Of a stretch of 64,000 nucleotides of DNA, positions 17,336 through 26,527 are shown piece after piece. The stretch's first letter is position 1; each line of letters begins with the position of its first letter. The stretch is from an uncultured Kineothrix sp. (GTDB lineage: Bacteria; Bacillota; Clostridia; Lachnospirales; Lachnospiraceae): contig CAJUSR010000017.1 of assembly GCA_910588855.1 (NCBI GenBank), forward strand, positions 1 to 64,000, written 5' to 3'. The notes below the pieces were generated by a model. The model saw only the letters and a list, made by a program, of their open reading frames with translations. It ran no database searches and was not told where the DNA came from. A program made the position numbers and the translations under genes.

Positions 17336-17364
17336 ATTATAAAGTATAAATGCACATACGTCAA
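17336..17364 (-). promoter_or_regulatory. rpmH: Sigma-A promoter for rpmH
   Basis: On the minus strand, TTGACG (17359-17364) and TATAAT (17336-17341) with a 17-bp spacer, about 100 bp before the rpmH start codon. Near-consensus, as expected for a ribosomal-protein operon. Confidence 0.85.
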
Positions 17365-17806
17365 GTAAATAAAGACAAATTCTACAAAATAAAAATACCT
17401 AAAAAATGCCGGAAAAATCGTGATTTTTACCAACGCAACATCTTGTTATAAACTTCTTATGAGAACCACAAAATATAGATACAAAAAAGTTATCCACATT
17501 AAATCCAATTTTATTTGAGTACAGGCAAAATTATACACATTTTGTGTATAATTTGTGGATAACATCATTATATCATGTGAAAACTTAATGTTAGAATAAC
17601 ATGTAACCCCTATTTCTCACCTCTTTTTAGCTGTTTATATTTTTTATTTAATTATGCACATATTTACTATGAGGTTCCTATGGCACATAAGCTTATCCTC
17701 CCATTATCCCCAATATGTGTATAACTTTGTTTATAAAATTAATCATTTGAAATTTCATCGTATTTATATTAAGATAGATATACTTGCAGAAAGTTGAGGT
17801 ATTTGA
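17365..17806. other. oriC: oriC, DnaA-box cluster upstream of dnaA
   Basis: Gene-free spacer with six 9-mers matching TTATNCACA: plus strand at 17490-17498 (TTATCCACA), 17531-17539 (TTATACACA) and 17652-17660 (TTATGCACA); minus strand at 17543-17551, 17554-17562 and 17716-17724. Boxes 17531 and 17543 face each other as an inverted pair. The segment 17620-17660 is nearly all A/T and could be the unwinding element. Strand switch of genes at this point and the dnaA linkage support origin function. Confidence 0.92.
17747..17775 (+). promoter_or_regulatory. dnaA: Probable dnaA promoter
   Basis: TTGAAA at 17747-17752 and TAAGAT at 17770-17775 with a 17-bp spacer, 31 bp before the dnaA start codon. 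A DnaA box at 17716-17724 lies just upstream, which would allow autoregulation by DnaA. Confidence 0.6.
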
Positions 17807-19159
17807 ATGGATTTTATTGAAGAAAATTGGGAACTGATTAAACAAACGATAAAAAAAGAATATGAATTATCAAATATTTCTTATAATACATGGATTTCAA
17901 AATTAAGCTTCTATAGTTCCGAAAACGACGTGATAACTATTTCCATACCATCTGAACAGTCTCATGCCCTAAGCTATATCAATAACAAATACAAAAGCTA
18001 TTTTCAGGTCACCATTTCAGAAATGATGGATCATGATTATGAAATATCTTTTGTATTGGAAAAAGATATCAACAATAATGAAGACTCTATGGCATTAAAA
18101 CCTTATTATAATATCAATTATGAAAAGGCGAATCTAAACCCGAAATACCGGTTTGATACCTTTGTGGTGGGAAGCAACAACAAATTCGCCCATTCCGCTT
18201 CCCTTGCAGTAGCGGAATCCCCCGGCAATACTTATAATCCCCTCTATATATATGGAGGAGCCGGGCTTGGTAAGACACACCTTATGCATTCCATCGGGCA
18301 TTTTATTTTGAAACAGAATCCAAATAGAAAAATCCTTTACGTCACTTCCGAACAATTCACAAACGAAGTGATTAGTTCCATCCGAAGCGGAAATGCAGCG
18401 GATATGACAAAATTAAGGGAAAAATACAGGACAGTCGATGTCCTTTTAATCGATGATATCCAATTTATAATAGGAAAAGAAAGCACACAAGAAGAGTTTT
18501 TCCATACTTTTAATGTATTACATGCATCGGAAAAACAAATTATCATATCTTCCGACAAACCGCCAAAAGAAATGGAAACTTTGGAAGAAAGGTTCCGTTC
18601 CCGGTTTGAATGGGGATTGATTGCAGATATACAGCCGCCCGATTACGAAACAAGGATGGCTATCCTCCAGAAAAATGCGGAAAATTTCAGCAAAAAAATA
18701 GAAGACGAAGTTTTTTCTTATGTTGCCACTAATATCAAATCCAATATAAGGGAATTAGAAGGGGCTTTCAATAAAATCATTGCCTTTTCCAAATTAAATA
18801 ATGTAGAAATCAATCTTGAAATGGCCCAAGAAGCCTTAAAAGACATTATTTACCCGGACAAGCCAAAAGAAGTTAGCCCTTCTCTTATTATCAATATAGT
18901 AGCGGAGCATTTTGGTGTAAAGGCGGAAGATATTACTTCTAAAAAGAGAAATTCCGAATTTGTAGAACCAAGGCAAGTGGTCATGTACCTCTGCCGTTCC
19001 ATGACCGATACTTCTTATCAAAACATTGGGAAAATACTTGGAAAAAAAGATCATACGACAATTATCCACGGAGTTAACAAAATAACCGATGAGTTAAAGA
19101 CAAATGATGAATTGAAAAATAAAATTGAAATCATAAAGAAAAAAATTAGTCCGTCTTAA
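17807..19159 (+). CDS. dnaA: Chromosomal replication initiator protein DnaA
   Basis: 450 aa. Domain I (1-80) is the DnaB/DnaD/SirA-type contact domain, followed by a short linker. The AAA+ domain has Walker A GGAGLGKTH (150-158) and Walker B VLLIDDIQF, and the C-terminal domain IV carries the box-reading motif KKDHTTIIHGV. DnaA-ATP opens oriC at the boxes found just upstream. The start ATG at 17807 follows GTTGAGG. Confidence 0.98.
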   Translation: MDFIEENWELIKQTIKKEYELSNISYNTWISKLSFYSSENDVITISIPSEQSHALSYINNKYKSYFQVTISEMMDHDYEISFVLEKDINNNEDSMALKPYYNINYEKANLNPKYRFDTFVVGSNNKFAHSASLAVAESPGNTYNPLYIYGGAGLGKTHLMHSIGHFILKQNPNRKILYVTSEQFTNEVISSIRSGNAADMTKLREKYRTVDVLLIDDIQFIIGKESTQEEFFHTFNVLHASEKQIIISSDKPPKEMETLEERFRSRFEWGLIADIQPPDYETRMAILQKNAENFSKKIEDEVFSYVATNIKSNIRELEGAFNKIIAFSKLNNVEINLEMAQEALKDIIYPDKPKEVSPSLIINIVAEHFGVKAEDITSKKRNSEFVEPRQVVMYLCRSMTDTSYQNIGKILGKKDHTTIIHGVNKITDELKTNDELKNKIEIIKKKISPS

Positions 19160-19189
19160 CGTTTAAATAATAACTTAAAAAAACGCTTA

Positions 19190-19291
19190 TGTGGGTAAAT
19201 AAGGAAAAAAAACGAAGTTATATGGAGTTTTTCACATAGATATGATTTCTTTTTTCCTTGAAAAATAGTATAATAGTTAATGTTATACACA
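19190..19291. promoter_or_regulatory. DnaA boxes in the dnaA-dnaN spacer
   Basis: TTATACACA at 19283-19291 (plus) is a full consensus box; TGTGGGTAA at 19190-19198 is a one-mismatch box on the minus strand. They form the second, downstream half of a bipartite origin like that of B. subtilis, or control dnaN. A TATAAT at 19269-19274 is a likely -10 element for dnaN, though its -35 is poor. Confidence 0.7.
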
Positions 19292-19369
19292 TATCAACAG
19301 TTATTAATAAGTATAATAATAAATTCATAATAAATAAATAAGCCTTTTCGGGAAGGGAGTTTTTGCACG

Positions 19370-20479
19370 ATGAAATTAGTGTTATCGAAATCTAACTTGC
19401 TAACTGGAGTACAGACAGTATCAAAAGCTGTTCCTAATAAAACGACGATGTCTATTTTAGAATGTATTTTAGTAGATGCCAGAGGAACTGAAATCAAATT
19501 AATGGCCAATGACATGGAATTGGGGATAGAAACTATAATTGAAGGAAATATTGTTGAAAAAGGAATTATTGCACTGGATGCAAAAATATTCCTTGAAATC
19601 GTACGAAAACTTCCTGACAGCGATATAACGATTGTTACGGACGAGTCCTTTAAGACTACAATTACATGTGAAAAGTCAAAATTCAATATTATAGGAAAAT
19701 CAGGGGAAGATTTTTCTTATCTGCCGTCTATCGAAAAAATTGATTCTATCATAGTATCTCAGTTTACGCTGAAAGAAGTAGTAAGACAGACAATTTTTTC
19801 AATTGCCGACAACGATAACAATAAACTGATGACCGGGGAATTGTTTGAAATCAATGAAGATATTTTAAAAGTGGTTTCCTTGGATGGGCATAGGATTTCC
19901 ATACGGAAGATTAGGCTTAAAAACTTTTATATGCCGAAAAAAGTAGTAGTTCCCGGAAAAACATTGAATGAAGTGAGTAAAATATTGTCCGGTGATATGG
20001 ACAGGGAAGTACATATTTTCTTTACGGATAAACATATTGTATTTGAATTTGATAATACAACCGTTGTTTCACGTTTAATAGAAGGCGATTATTTTAAAAT
20101 AGACCAGATGCTTTCCAGCGATTATGAAACAAAGGTAAGGATAAATAAAAAAGAATTTTTGGATTGTATCGACAGGGCTACTCTTCTTGTTAAAGAAGGG
20201 GATAAAAAGCCAATCATTATCAATATTTTAGATGGTGTTATGGAACTTAAGATAAATTCTGCAGTAGGAAGTATGAATGAAGAGATTGACATCAATAAAA
20301 AAGGTAAGGATATCATGATTGGATTTAACCCCAAATTCCTTATTGATGCACTTAGAGTAATTGAAGACGAAGAGGTGGATATTTATCTTGTAAATCCCAA
20401 GGCTCCCTGTTTTATAAGGGATACGGAAGAAAAATATATTTATTTGATTCTTCCTGTGAATTTTACCACAGTAAACTAA
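19370..20479 (+). CDS. dnaN: DNA polymerase III beta subunit (sliding clamp)
   Basis: 369 aa, full length, with three repeated clamp folds and the C-terminal LILPVNF segment that lines the partner-binding pocket. It encircles DNA as a dimer and tethers polymerase III. A GAAGGGAG site precedes the start. It follows dnaA by 210 bp and precedes yaaA. Confidence 0.98.
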   Translation: MKLVLSKSNLLTGVQTVSKAVPNKTTMSILECILVDARGTEIKLMANDMELGIETIIEGNIVEKGIIALDAKIFLEIVRKLPDSDITIVTDESFKTTITCEKSKFNIIGKSGEDFSYLPSIEKIDSIIVSQFTLKEVVRQTIFSIADNDNNKLMTGELFEINEDILKVVSLDGHRISIRKIRLKNFYMPKKVVVPGKTLNEVSKILSGDMDREVHIFFTDKHIVFEFDNTTVVSRLIEGDYFKIDQMLSSDYETKVRINKKEFLDCIDRATLLVKEGDKKPIIINILDGVMELKINSAVGSMNEEIDINKKGKDIMIGFNPKFLIDALRVIEDEEVDIYLVNPKAPCFIRDTEEKYIYLILPVNFTTVN

Positions 20480-20522
20480 CAAAATAATTAAAAAAAGTCC
20501 GGAAAGTTTAAGAAGGGAAAAT

Positions 20523-20732
20523 ATGGAAATAATAAAGATAAGAGACGAATTTATAAAGCTTGGCCAGGTATTAAAATTAGCAGGCTGGGTAGAATCCGGA
20601 GCGGAAGCAAAGGAAGTCATTTTAGACGGCGAAGTAAAAGTAAACGGGGAATGTGTTCTGCAAAGAGGAAAGAAAATATATGGTGATGATATAGTGGAAT
20701 TTGACGGCAGGCAAATGAAAATACAAACTTAA
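20523..20732 (+). CDS. yaaA: S4-domain RNA-binding protein YaaA
   Basis: 69 aa, essentially a single S4 domain: FIKLGQVLKLAGWVESGAEA, VILDGEVKVNGE, and a basic end. In Firmicutes it lies between dnaN and recF, as here, and is linked to ribosome assembly (large subunit). The gene begins 43 bp after dnaN and is 33 bp before recF. Confidence 0.95.
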   Translation: MEIIKIRDEFIKLGQVLKLAGWVESGAEAKEVILDGEVKVNGECVLQRGKKIYGDDIVEFDGRQMKIQT

Positions 20733-20765
20733 ATGTTGGCCGATTTTTCAAATAGGGTGTAATAT

Positions 20766-21845
20766 ATGATTATAAAATCTTTGGAACTGATGAATTTCAG
20801 GAACTATGAGTTCCTGGATTTAAAGTTCAGTGAAGGAACCAATATCCTATATGGTGATAATGCGCAGGGAAAAACCAATGTATTGGAAGCGATTTATCTG
20901 TCTGCCACTACGAAATCACATAAAGGAAGCAAGGATAAGGATATTGTATGCTTTGATAAAGAAGAAGCACATATAAGGACTTATCTTGCAAAAGAAGGAA
21001 TTGAATATAAGATAGATATGCATCTTCGCAAGAATAAGTCAAAAGGGGTTGCTGTAGATGGGCAGAAATTAAAGAAAGCGGCAGACCTTTTAGGCTTGTT
21101 AAATGTCGTCTTTTTTTCCCCTGAAGATTTAAGTATTATTAAAAATGGTCCTGCTGAAAGAAGAAGGTTTGTAGATATGGAACTTTGCCAGTTGGATAAT
21201 TTTTATCTTTATAATCTGAATCATTATAATAAAATTGTAAATCAAAGAAATAAGCTTTTGAAAGATATGTATTTCAATCCTCAGCTTAAGGATACCCTCA
21301 ATATATGGGATTCCCAATTGGTTTCTTTTGGAAGTAAAATTATAGAAAGAAGACGTATGTTTGTAGGCCAATTGAATGAAATTATTTATGGGATACATAA
21401 AAAACTGTCCGGAGACAGGGAAGAGCTTATTATAAAATATGAACCGGATGTGGAAATTGATGACTTTGAAACTATCCTTAAAAAGAACCAGGAAAAGGAT
21501 ATAAAATTAAAGCAAACAAGTGTAGGTCCCCACAGGGATGATTTTTCTTTTATGACAGGGAATATTGATATTCGTAAATTCGGTTCCCAGGGTCAGCAGA
21601 GGACTGCAGCATTATCGTTGAAACTTTCGGAAATAGAAATTGTAAAGAAGATTACGAAGGATACTCCTGTACTTTTATTGGATGATGTTTTATCGGAGCT
21701 AGACAGCAACAGGCAGAATTATTTGTTAAATAGCATAGGGAATATCCAGACAATTATTACATGCACCGGATTGGATGAATTTGTAAATAACCGGTTTGAA
21801 ATTAATAAAGTATTTAAAGTAGTAGAAGGAACCATACAGGAATAG
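20766..21845 (+). CDS. recF: DNA replication and repair protein RecF
   Basis: 359 aa. SMC/ABC-type ATPase: Walker A GDNAQGKTN near residue 31, signature FGSQGQQRTAALSLKLSE, Walker B PVLLLDDVLSELD. RecF loads RecA at gaps with RecO and RecR. Start at ATG 20766 preceded by AGGGTG. Confidence 0.98.
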   Translation: MIIKSLELMNFRNYEFLDLKFSEGTNILYGDNAQGKTNVLEAIYLSATTKSHKGSKDKDIVCFDKEEAHIRTYLAKEGIEYKIDMHLRKNKSKGVAVDGQKLKKAADLLGLLNVVFFSPEDLSIIKNGPAERRRFVDMELCQLDNFYLYNLNHYNKIVNQRNKLLKDMYFNPQLKDTLNIWDSQLVSFGSKIIERRRMFVGQLNEIIYGIHKKLSGDREELIIKYEPDVEIDDFETILKKNQEKDIKLKQTSVGPHRDDFSFMTGNIDIRKFGSQGQQRTAALSLKLSEIEIVKKITKDTPVLLLDDVLSELDSNRQNYLLNSIGNIQTIITCTGLDEFVNNRFEINKVFKVVEGTIQE

Positions 21846-21898
21846 CTTGACTTTTAAGGCAGAAAAAAGCCGCAGCTACGGCAGAATGAGAGGTTAGA

Positions 21899-23833
21899 AT
21901 GAGTAATAATAACGAATACGGGGCAGATCAGATACAGATATTGGAAGGTCTTGAGGCAGTAAGGAAAAGGCCCGGTATGTATATAGGGAGTACCTCTTCC
22001 AGAGGGCTTCACCATCTGGTATATGAGATAGTTGACAATTCGGTAGACGAAGCCCTTGCCGGTTTTTGCGATACCATTGAAGTGGTCATAAATAAAGATG
22101 AATCCATAACAGTTACTGATAATGGAAGGGGCATACCGGTAGGTATCAATCATAAGTCAGGCATTCCTGCCGTGGAGGTAGTTTTTACTATATTACATGC
22201 CGGCGGCAAATTCGGTGGCGGAGGGTATAAAGTATCCGGCGGCCTTCATGGAGTGGGTGCTTCTGTTGTAAATGCGCTTTCAGACTGGCTGGAAGTGGAA
22301 ATTTGCCAGGAAGGGAAAGTATATAAACAAAGATATGAAAAAGGTCATGTTGTTTATTCATTGAAAGTGGTAGGGGAATGCCCGAAGGAGAAGACAGGGA
22401 CAAAGGTTAGTTTCAAACCGGATAAAACGATTTTTCAGGAAACGACAGTCTATGAATTTGATATTTTGAAACAAAGGCTCAGGGAAATGGCTTTTCTTAC
22501 AAAAAACCTTAAAATTATATTGAGGGATGAAAGGGTGGAAGAAGGGCAGAATCCGATAGAAAGGCAATTTCATTATGAAGGGGGTATTAAAGAGTTTGTT
22601 ACTTACCTCAATAAAAGTAAAACCCCCCTTTATGAAAATATTATGTATTTTGAAGGATCAAAGAACAATGTTTATGTTGAAGTAGCAATGCAGCATAACG
22701 ATTCCTATACGGAAAGTTCTTATAGTTTTGTAAATAATATCAATACCCCTGAAGGCGGAACCCATTTAATAGGTTTTCGGAATGCTTTAACGAAAACTTT
22801 TAATGATTATGCCAGGAATAATAAACTTTTAAAAGAAAGTGAAACGAACCTTTCCGGGGAGGATATCAGGGAAGGGCTGACTGTAATTATCAGCGTGAAA
22901 ATAGAAGACCCTCAATTTGAAGGGCAGACGAAACAGAAGCTTGGTAATTCAGAAGCAAGAGGGGCAGTGGATAGCATTGTCAGTGAGCAGCTTACGTATT
23001 TCCTTGAACAAAACCCTGCAATTGCAAAAATTATATGCGAAAAATCAATTTTAGCGCAGCGTGCCAGAGATGCGGCGAGAAAAGCGAGGGAATTGACGAG
23101 AAGAAAGACAGCATTGGAAGGAATGAGCCTTCCGGGGAAACTTGCAGACTGTTCTGACAAAGATCCGGCCAATTGTGAAATTTATATTGTGGAAGGAGAT
23201 TCCGCGGGAGGAAGCGCAAAGACGGCCAGGAGCCGGGCAACGCAGGCTATTCTTCCTCTTAGGGGAAAAATATTAAATGTTGAGAAAGCAAGGTTGGATA
23301 AAATATATGCCAATGCGGAAATAAAAGCAATGATTACAGCTTTTGGCACAGGGATTCATGAAGATTTTGATATCAGTAAATTGAGATATCATAAAATTAT
23401 TATTATGACGGATGCCGATGTGGATGGATCCCATATTGCTACGTTGCTTCTTACTTTCCTCTATCGTTTTATGCCGGACTTGATTAAGGAAGGATATGTC
23501 TATTTGGCCCAGCCGCCCCTTTATAAGTTAGAGAAAAATAAGAAGGTATGGTATGCTTACAGCGATGAAGAACTTGATAATATATTGAAGGAAGTAGGAA
23601 GGGATCAAAATAATAAAATCCAGAGATATAAAGGACTTGGTGAAATGGATCCGGAACAGCTTTGGGAAACAACGATGGATCCGGAAAGGCGCATCCTTTT
23701 ACGTGTTACAATGGATGAGGAAGCGGAATCGGAGATTGATTTGACTTTTACTACACTTATGGGGGATAAAGTAGAACCGAGACGTGAATTTATTGAAGAA
23801 AATGCAAAATTTGTGAAAAACCTTGATATTTAG
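21899..23833 (+). CDS. gyrB: DNA gyrase subunit B
   Basis: 644 aa, the short Gram-positive form. GHKL ATPase domain (RKRPGMYIGSTSSRGLHH, EIVDNSVDEALAG, GRGIPVG), transducer, and TOPRIM domain with EGDSAGGSAK and DADVDGSHI. With GyrA it introduces negative supercoils. The start is preceded by GAGAGGT; the gene lies 53 bp after recF. Confidence 0.98.
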   Translation: MSNNNEYGADQIQILEGLEAVRKRPGMYIGSTSSRGLHHLVYEIVDNSVDEALAGFCDTIEVVINKDESITVTDNGRGIPVGINHKSGIPAVEVVFTILHAGGKFGGGGYKVSGGLHGVGASVVNALSDWLEVEICQEGKVYKQRYEKGHVVYSLKVVGECPKEKTGTKVSFKPDKTIFQETTVYEFDILKQRLREMAFLTKNLKIILRDERVEEGQNPIERQFHYEGGIKEFVTYLNKSKTPLYENIMYFEGSKNNVYVEVAMQHNDSYTESSYSFVNNINTPEGGTHLIGFRNALTKTFNDYARNNKLLKESETNLSGEDIREGLTVIISVKIEDPQFEGQTKQKLGNSEARGAVDSIVSEQLTYFLEQNPAIAKIICEKSILAQRARDAARKARELTRRKTALEGMSLPGKLADCSDKDPANCEIYIVEGDSAGGSAKTARSRATQAILPLRGKILNVEKARLDKIYANAEIKAMITAFGTGIHEDFDISKLRYHKIIIMTDADVDGSHIATLLLTFLYRFMPDLIKEGYVYLAQPPLYKLEKNKKVWYAYSDEELDNILKEVGRDQNNKIQRYKGLGEMDPEQLWETTMDPERRILLRVTMDEEAESEIDLTFTTLMGDKVEPRREFIEENAKFVKNLDI

Positions 23834-23902
23834 CTAGTGTAGTGTATCATTCATAATTTACAAAATTACTTGGATGAAAATGAATGAGACACTACACTAG
23901 TT
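23832..23902. repeat. Inverted repeat in the gyrB-gyrA spacer, flanked by TA
   Basis: Arms at 23834-23854 and 23880-23900 are complementary at 20 of 21 positions (both begin or end with CTAGTGTAGTGT / ACACTACACTAG), with a 25-nt AT-rich centre. It follows the gyrB stop codon immediately and is bounded by TA on each side. There is no T-run after the stem, so it is not a classic terminator. It could be a very small Tc1/IS630-style element or a processing hairpin. Confidence 0.75.
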
Positions 23903-23930
23903 ATTAACAAATTTAATGGAGAAAAAATAT

Positions 23931-26498
23931 ATGGAAGATAATATCTTTGATAAAATCCATGATGTGGACTTGAAGAAAACAATGGAAACATCTTATATCG
24001 ACTATGCAATGAGCGTTATCGCTTCCCGTGCATTGCCCGATGTAAGGGATGGATTAAAACCGGTACAGAGAAGAGTCCTGTATTCAATGATAGAATTGAA
24101 TAACGGCCCTGACAAACCGCACAGGAAATGTGCCCGTATCGTCGGTGATACGATGGGTAAATACCATCCTCATGGAGATAGTTCCATTTATGGGGCTTTG
24201 GTAAATATGGCACAACCTTGGTCTACTCATTACCCTTTGGTAGACGGACACGGGAATTTTGGTTCGGTGGACGGGGATGGAGCCGCAGCTATGCGTTATA
24301 CGGAAGCAAGGCTTTCCAAAATCTCTATGGAAATGCTTGCCGATATCAATAAGGATACGGTAGATTTTGTACCGAACTTTGATGAGACGGAAAAGGAGCC
24401 TTCTGTCCTTCCTAGCCGTTTCCCAAATCTTCTTGTAAACGGAACCACAGGAATCGCAGTAGGGATGGCTACTAATATACCTCCCCATAATCTACGGGAA
24501 GTAATAAGTGCCGTTGTTAAGATTATAGATAACAGGGTGGAAGAAGACCGGGATACGGAGATGGAAGAAATTCTGTCAATTGTAAAAGCGCCCGATTTTC
24601 CTACCGGAGGGATTATTCTCGGAACAAGAGGAAGCGAGGAAGCATATAGGACCGGAAGAGGAAAAGTAAGGGTAAGGGCTGTAACGGATATTGAAACCCT
24701 TCCCAACGGGAAGAGCCGGATTATTGTGACGGAACTTCCGTATATGGTAAATAAGGCAAATTTAATATTAAAAATAGCGGAATTAGTAAAATTAAAAAAA
24801 ATCGATGGAATCACTGACCTTAGGGACGAATCTGACAGGGAAGGTATGAGGATTGTCATTGAGCTTAGACGGGATGCCAATGCCAATGTCATTATGAACC
24901 AGCTTTATAAACATACCCAAATGCAGGATACTTTCGGTATTATTATGCTTGCTCTTGTCAATAATCAGCCGAAAGTCATGAATATCCTTGATATGCTGAC
25001 AAATTATCTTGCCCATCAGGAAGAGGTAGTAACAAGAAGGACGAGATATGATTTAAATAAAGCGGAAGAAAGAGACCATATTTTACAGGGACTTTTAATT
25101 GCCCTTGACCACATTGATGAAGTTATCCAGATTATAAGAAGCAGCGAAAATGTACAGAAGGCAAAAGAGCGTTTGATAGAACGTTTTGAATTTAGCGAAG
25201 TGCAGGCGCAGGCCATTGTAGATATGAGGCTGCGTACCCTGACCGGTTTGGAAAGGGATAAGATTGAAAATGAGCATATGGAATTGCTGGCAAAAATTGC
25301 AGAATTAAAAGCAATTCTTGGCGATAGGAAGCTGCTGCTTGGAGTAATCAGGGATGAAATTTCCATTATTGCGGAAAAATACGGGGATGATAGGAAAAGT
25401 GCTATCGGTTTTGACGCTTATGATATTTCTATGGAAGATTTAATACCGAAAGATAATACGGTAATCGCCATGACAAGCCTTGGTTATATCAAGAGAATGA
25501 CGATTGATAATTTTAAAAGCCAAAACAGGGGCGGTAAAGGCATTAAGGGGATGCAGACTATCGATGAAGATTATATCGAAGATTTGCTTATGACTACTAC
25601 TCATCATTATATTATGTTTTTTACCAACTTCGGAAGAGTATATAGGTTAAAGGCTTATGAAATACCGGAAGCCAGCAGGACTGCGAGAGGAACCGCTATT
25701 ATTAATTTATTGCAGTTAAATCCGGGGGAAAAGATTTCTGCAATTATTCCGATTAAGGACTATGAAAACCATAAAAATTTATTTATGGCGACAAAAAAAG
25801 GGATTGTGAAGAAAACCCATATCATGGAATATTGCAATGTAAGGAAAAATGGTCTTGCAGCGATTAATTTACGTGAAGATGACGAATTGATAGAAGTAAA
25901 GATAACGGATGAAAATACGGAAATATTCCTTGTGACGAAACAAGGTATGTGTATCCGGTTTATGGAAACGGATGTAAGGGCTACCGGAAGGATGTCTATG
26001 GGTGTTATCGGCATGAATCTCGGGGATAGGGATGAAATTGTCGGTATGCAATTGGATCATCAAGGGGATTCCCTTCTCATTGTATCGGAAAACGGAATGG
26101 GGAAAAGGACATATCTGGATGAATTTACTGTCCAAAAGAGAGGCGGAAAAGGTGTCAAATGTTACAAAATAACAGAAAAAACAGGGTATGTGGTAGGTGT
26201 CAAGGCTGTTAATGATGACCATGAAGTGATGATGATTACCACTCTTGGAACTATTATACAGTTGAGGATGGAAGATATCTCTACCCTTGGAAGGATTACA
26301 TCCGGGGTTAGGATGATAAATCTTGATGAAGGGGCCAAAGTTGCCAAGATTGCAAAAGTAAGGGAAAAAGTATCGGATGGGGATCATGAGTTTGAAAATT
26401 TTGAAGATGCTTTAGAAGATATACCTGAAAGTGAAAAACATCCCGTTTTGCCGGATGATGAGGAAATAACCCTTCCAAAAGAAGAAGAAAATGAATAA
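23931..26498 (+). CDS. gyrA: DNA gyrase subunit A
   Basis: 855 aa from ATG 23931, which has GGAG ten bases upstream; the ATG five codons earlier overlaps that site. The winged-helix breakage domain has catalytic Y123 in AAMRYTEARLSK, followed by a long coiled coil and six beta-pinwheel repeats with the GyrA box (QNRGGKGIKGM). At the quinolone-resistance region the sequence is HPHGDSSIYGALV, so Ser84 is kept but the position of E. coli Asp87 is Gly88. The C-terminal tail is acidic. Confidence 0.98.
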   Translation: MEDNIFDKIHDVDLKKTMETSYIDYAMSVIASRALPDVRDGLKPVQRRVLYSMIELNNGPDKPHRKCARIVGDTMGKYHPHGDSSIYGALVNMAQPWSTHYPLVDGHGNFGSVDGDGAAAMRYTEARLSKISMEMLADINKDTVDFVPNFDETEKEPSVLPSRFPNLLVNGTTGIAVGMATNIPPHNLREVISAVVKIIDNRVEEDRDTEMEEILSIVKAPDFPTGGIILGTRGSEEAYRTGRGKVRVRAVTDIETLPNGKSRIIVTELPYMVNKANLILKIAELVKLKKIDGITDLRDESDREGMRIVIELRRDANANVIMNQLYKHTQMQDTFGIIMLALVNNQPKVMNILDMLTNYLAHQEEVVTRRTRYDLNKAEERDHILQGLLIALDHIDEVIQIIRSSENVQKAKERLIERFEFSEVQAQAIVDMRLRTLTGLERDKIENEHMELLAKIAELKAILGDRKLLLGVIRDEISIIAEKYGDDRKSAIGFDAYDISMEDLIPKDNTVIAMTSLGYIKRMTIDNFKSQNRGGKGIKGMQTIDEDYIEDLLMTTTHHYIMFFTNFGRVYRLKAYEIPEASRTARGTAIINLLQLNPGEKISAIIPIKDYENHKNLFMATKKGIVKKTHIMEYCNVRKNGLAAINLREDDELIEVKITDENTEIFLVTKQGMCIRFMETDVRATGRMSMGVIGMNLGDRDEIVGMQLDHQGDSLLIVSENGMGKRTYLDEFTVQKRGGKGVKCYKITEKTGYVVGVKAVNDDHEVMMITTLGTIIQLRMEDISTLGRITSGVRMINLDEGAKVAKIAKVREKVSDGDHEFENFEDALEDIPESEKHPVLPDDEEITLPKEEENE

Positions 26499-26527
26499 TT
26501 TTATTTTTAAAGAAAAGGTATGATTGT

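Noticed and set aside
20054..20068. parS-like TTGTTTCACGTTTAA inside dnaN
   Set aside because: Only the left half matches; the right half of the palindrome is missing.
24296..24892. Open frame of 198 codons antisense to gyrA
   Set aside because: It is a shadow of gyrA codon use, with low-complexity Ser/Ile/Thr content and no ribosome site.
25869..26387. Open frame of 172 codons antisense to gyrA pinwheel repeats
   Set aside because: Shadow frame, no ribosome site, no family pattern.
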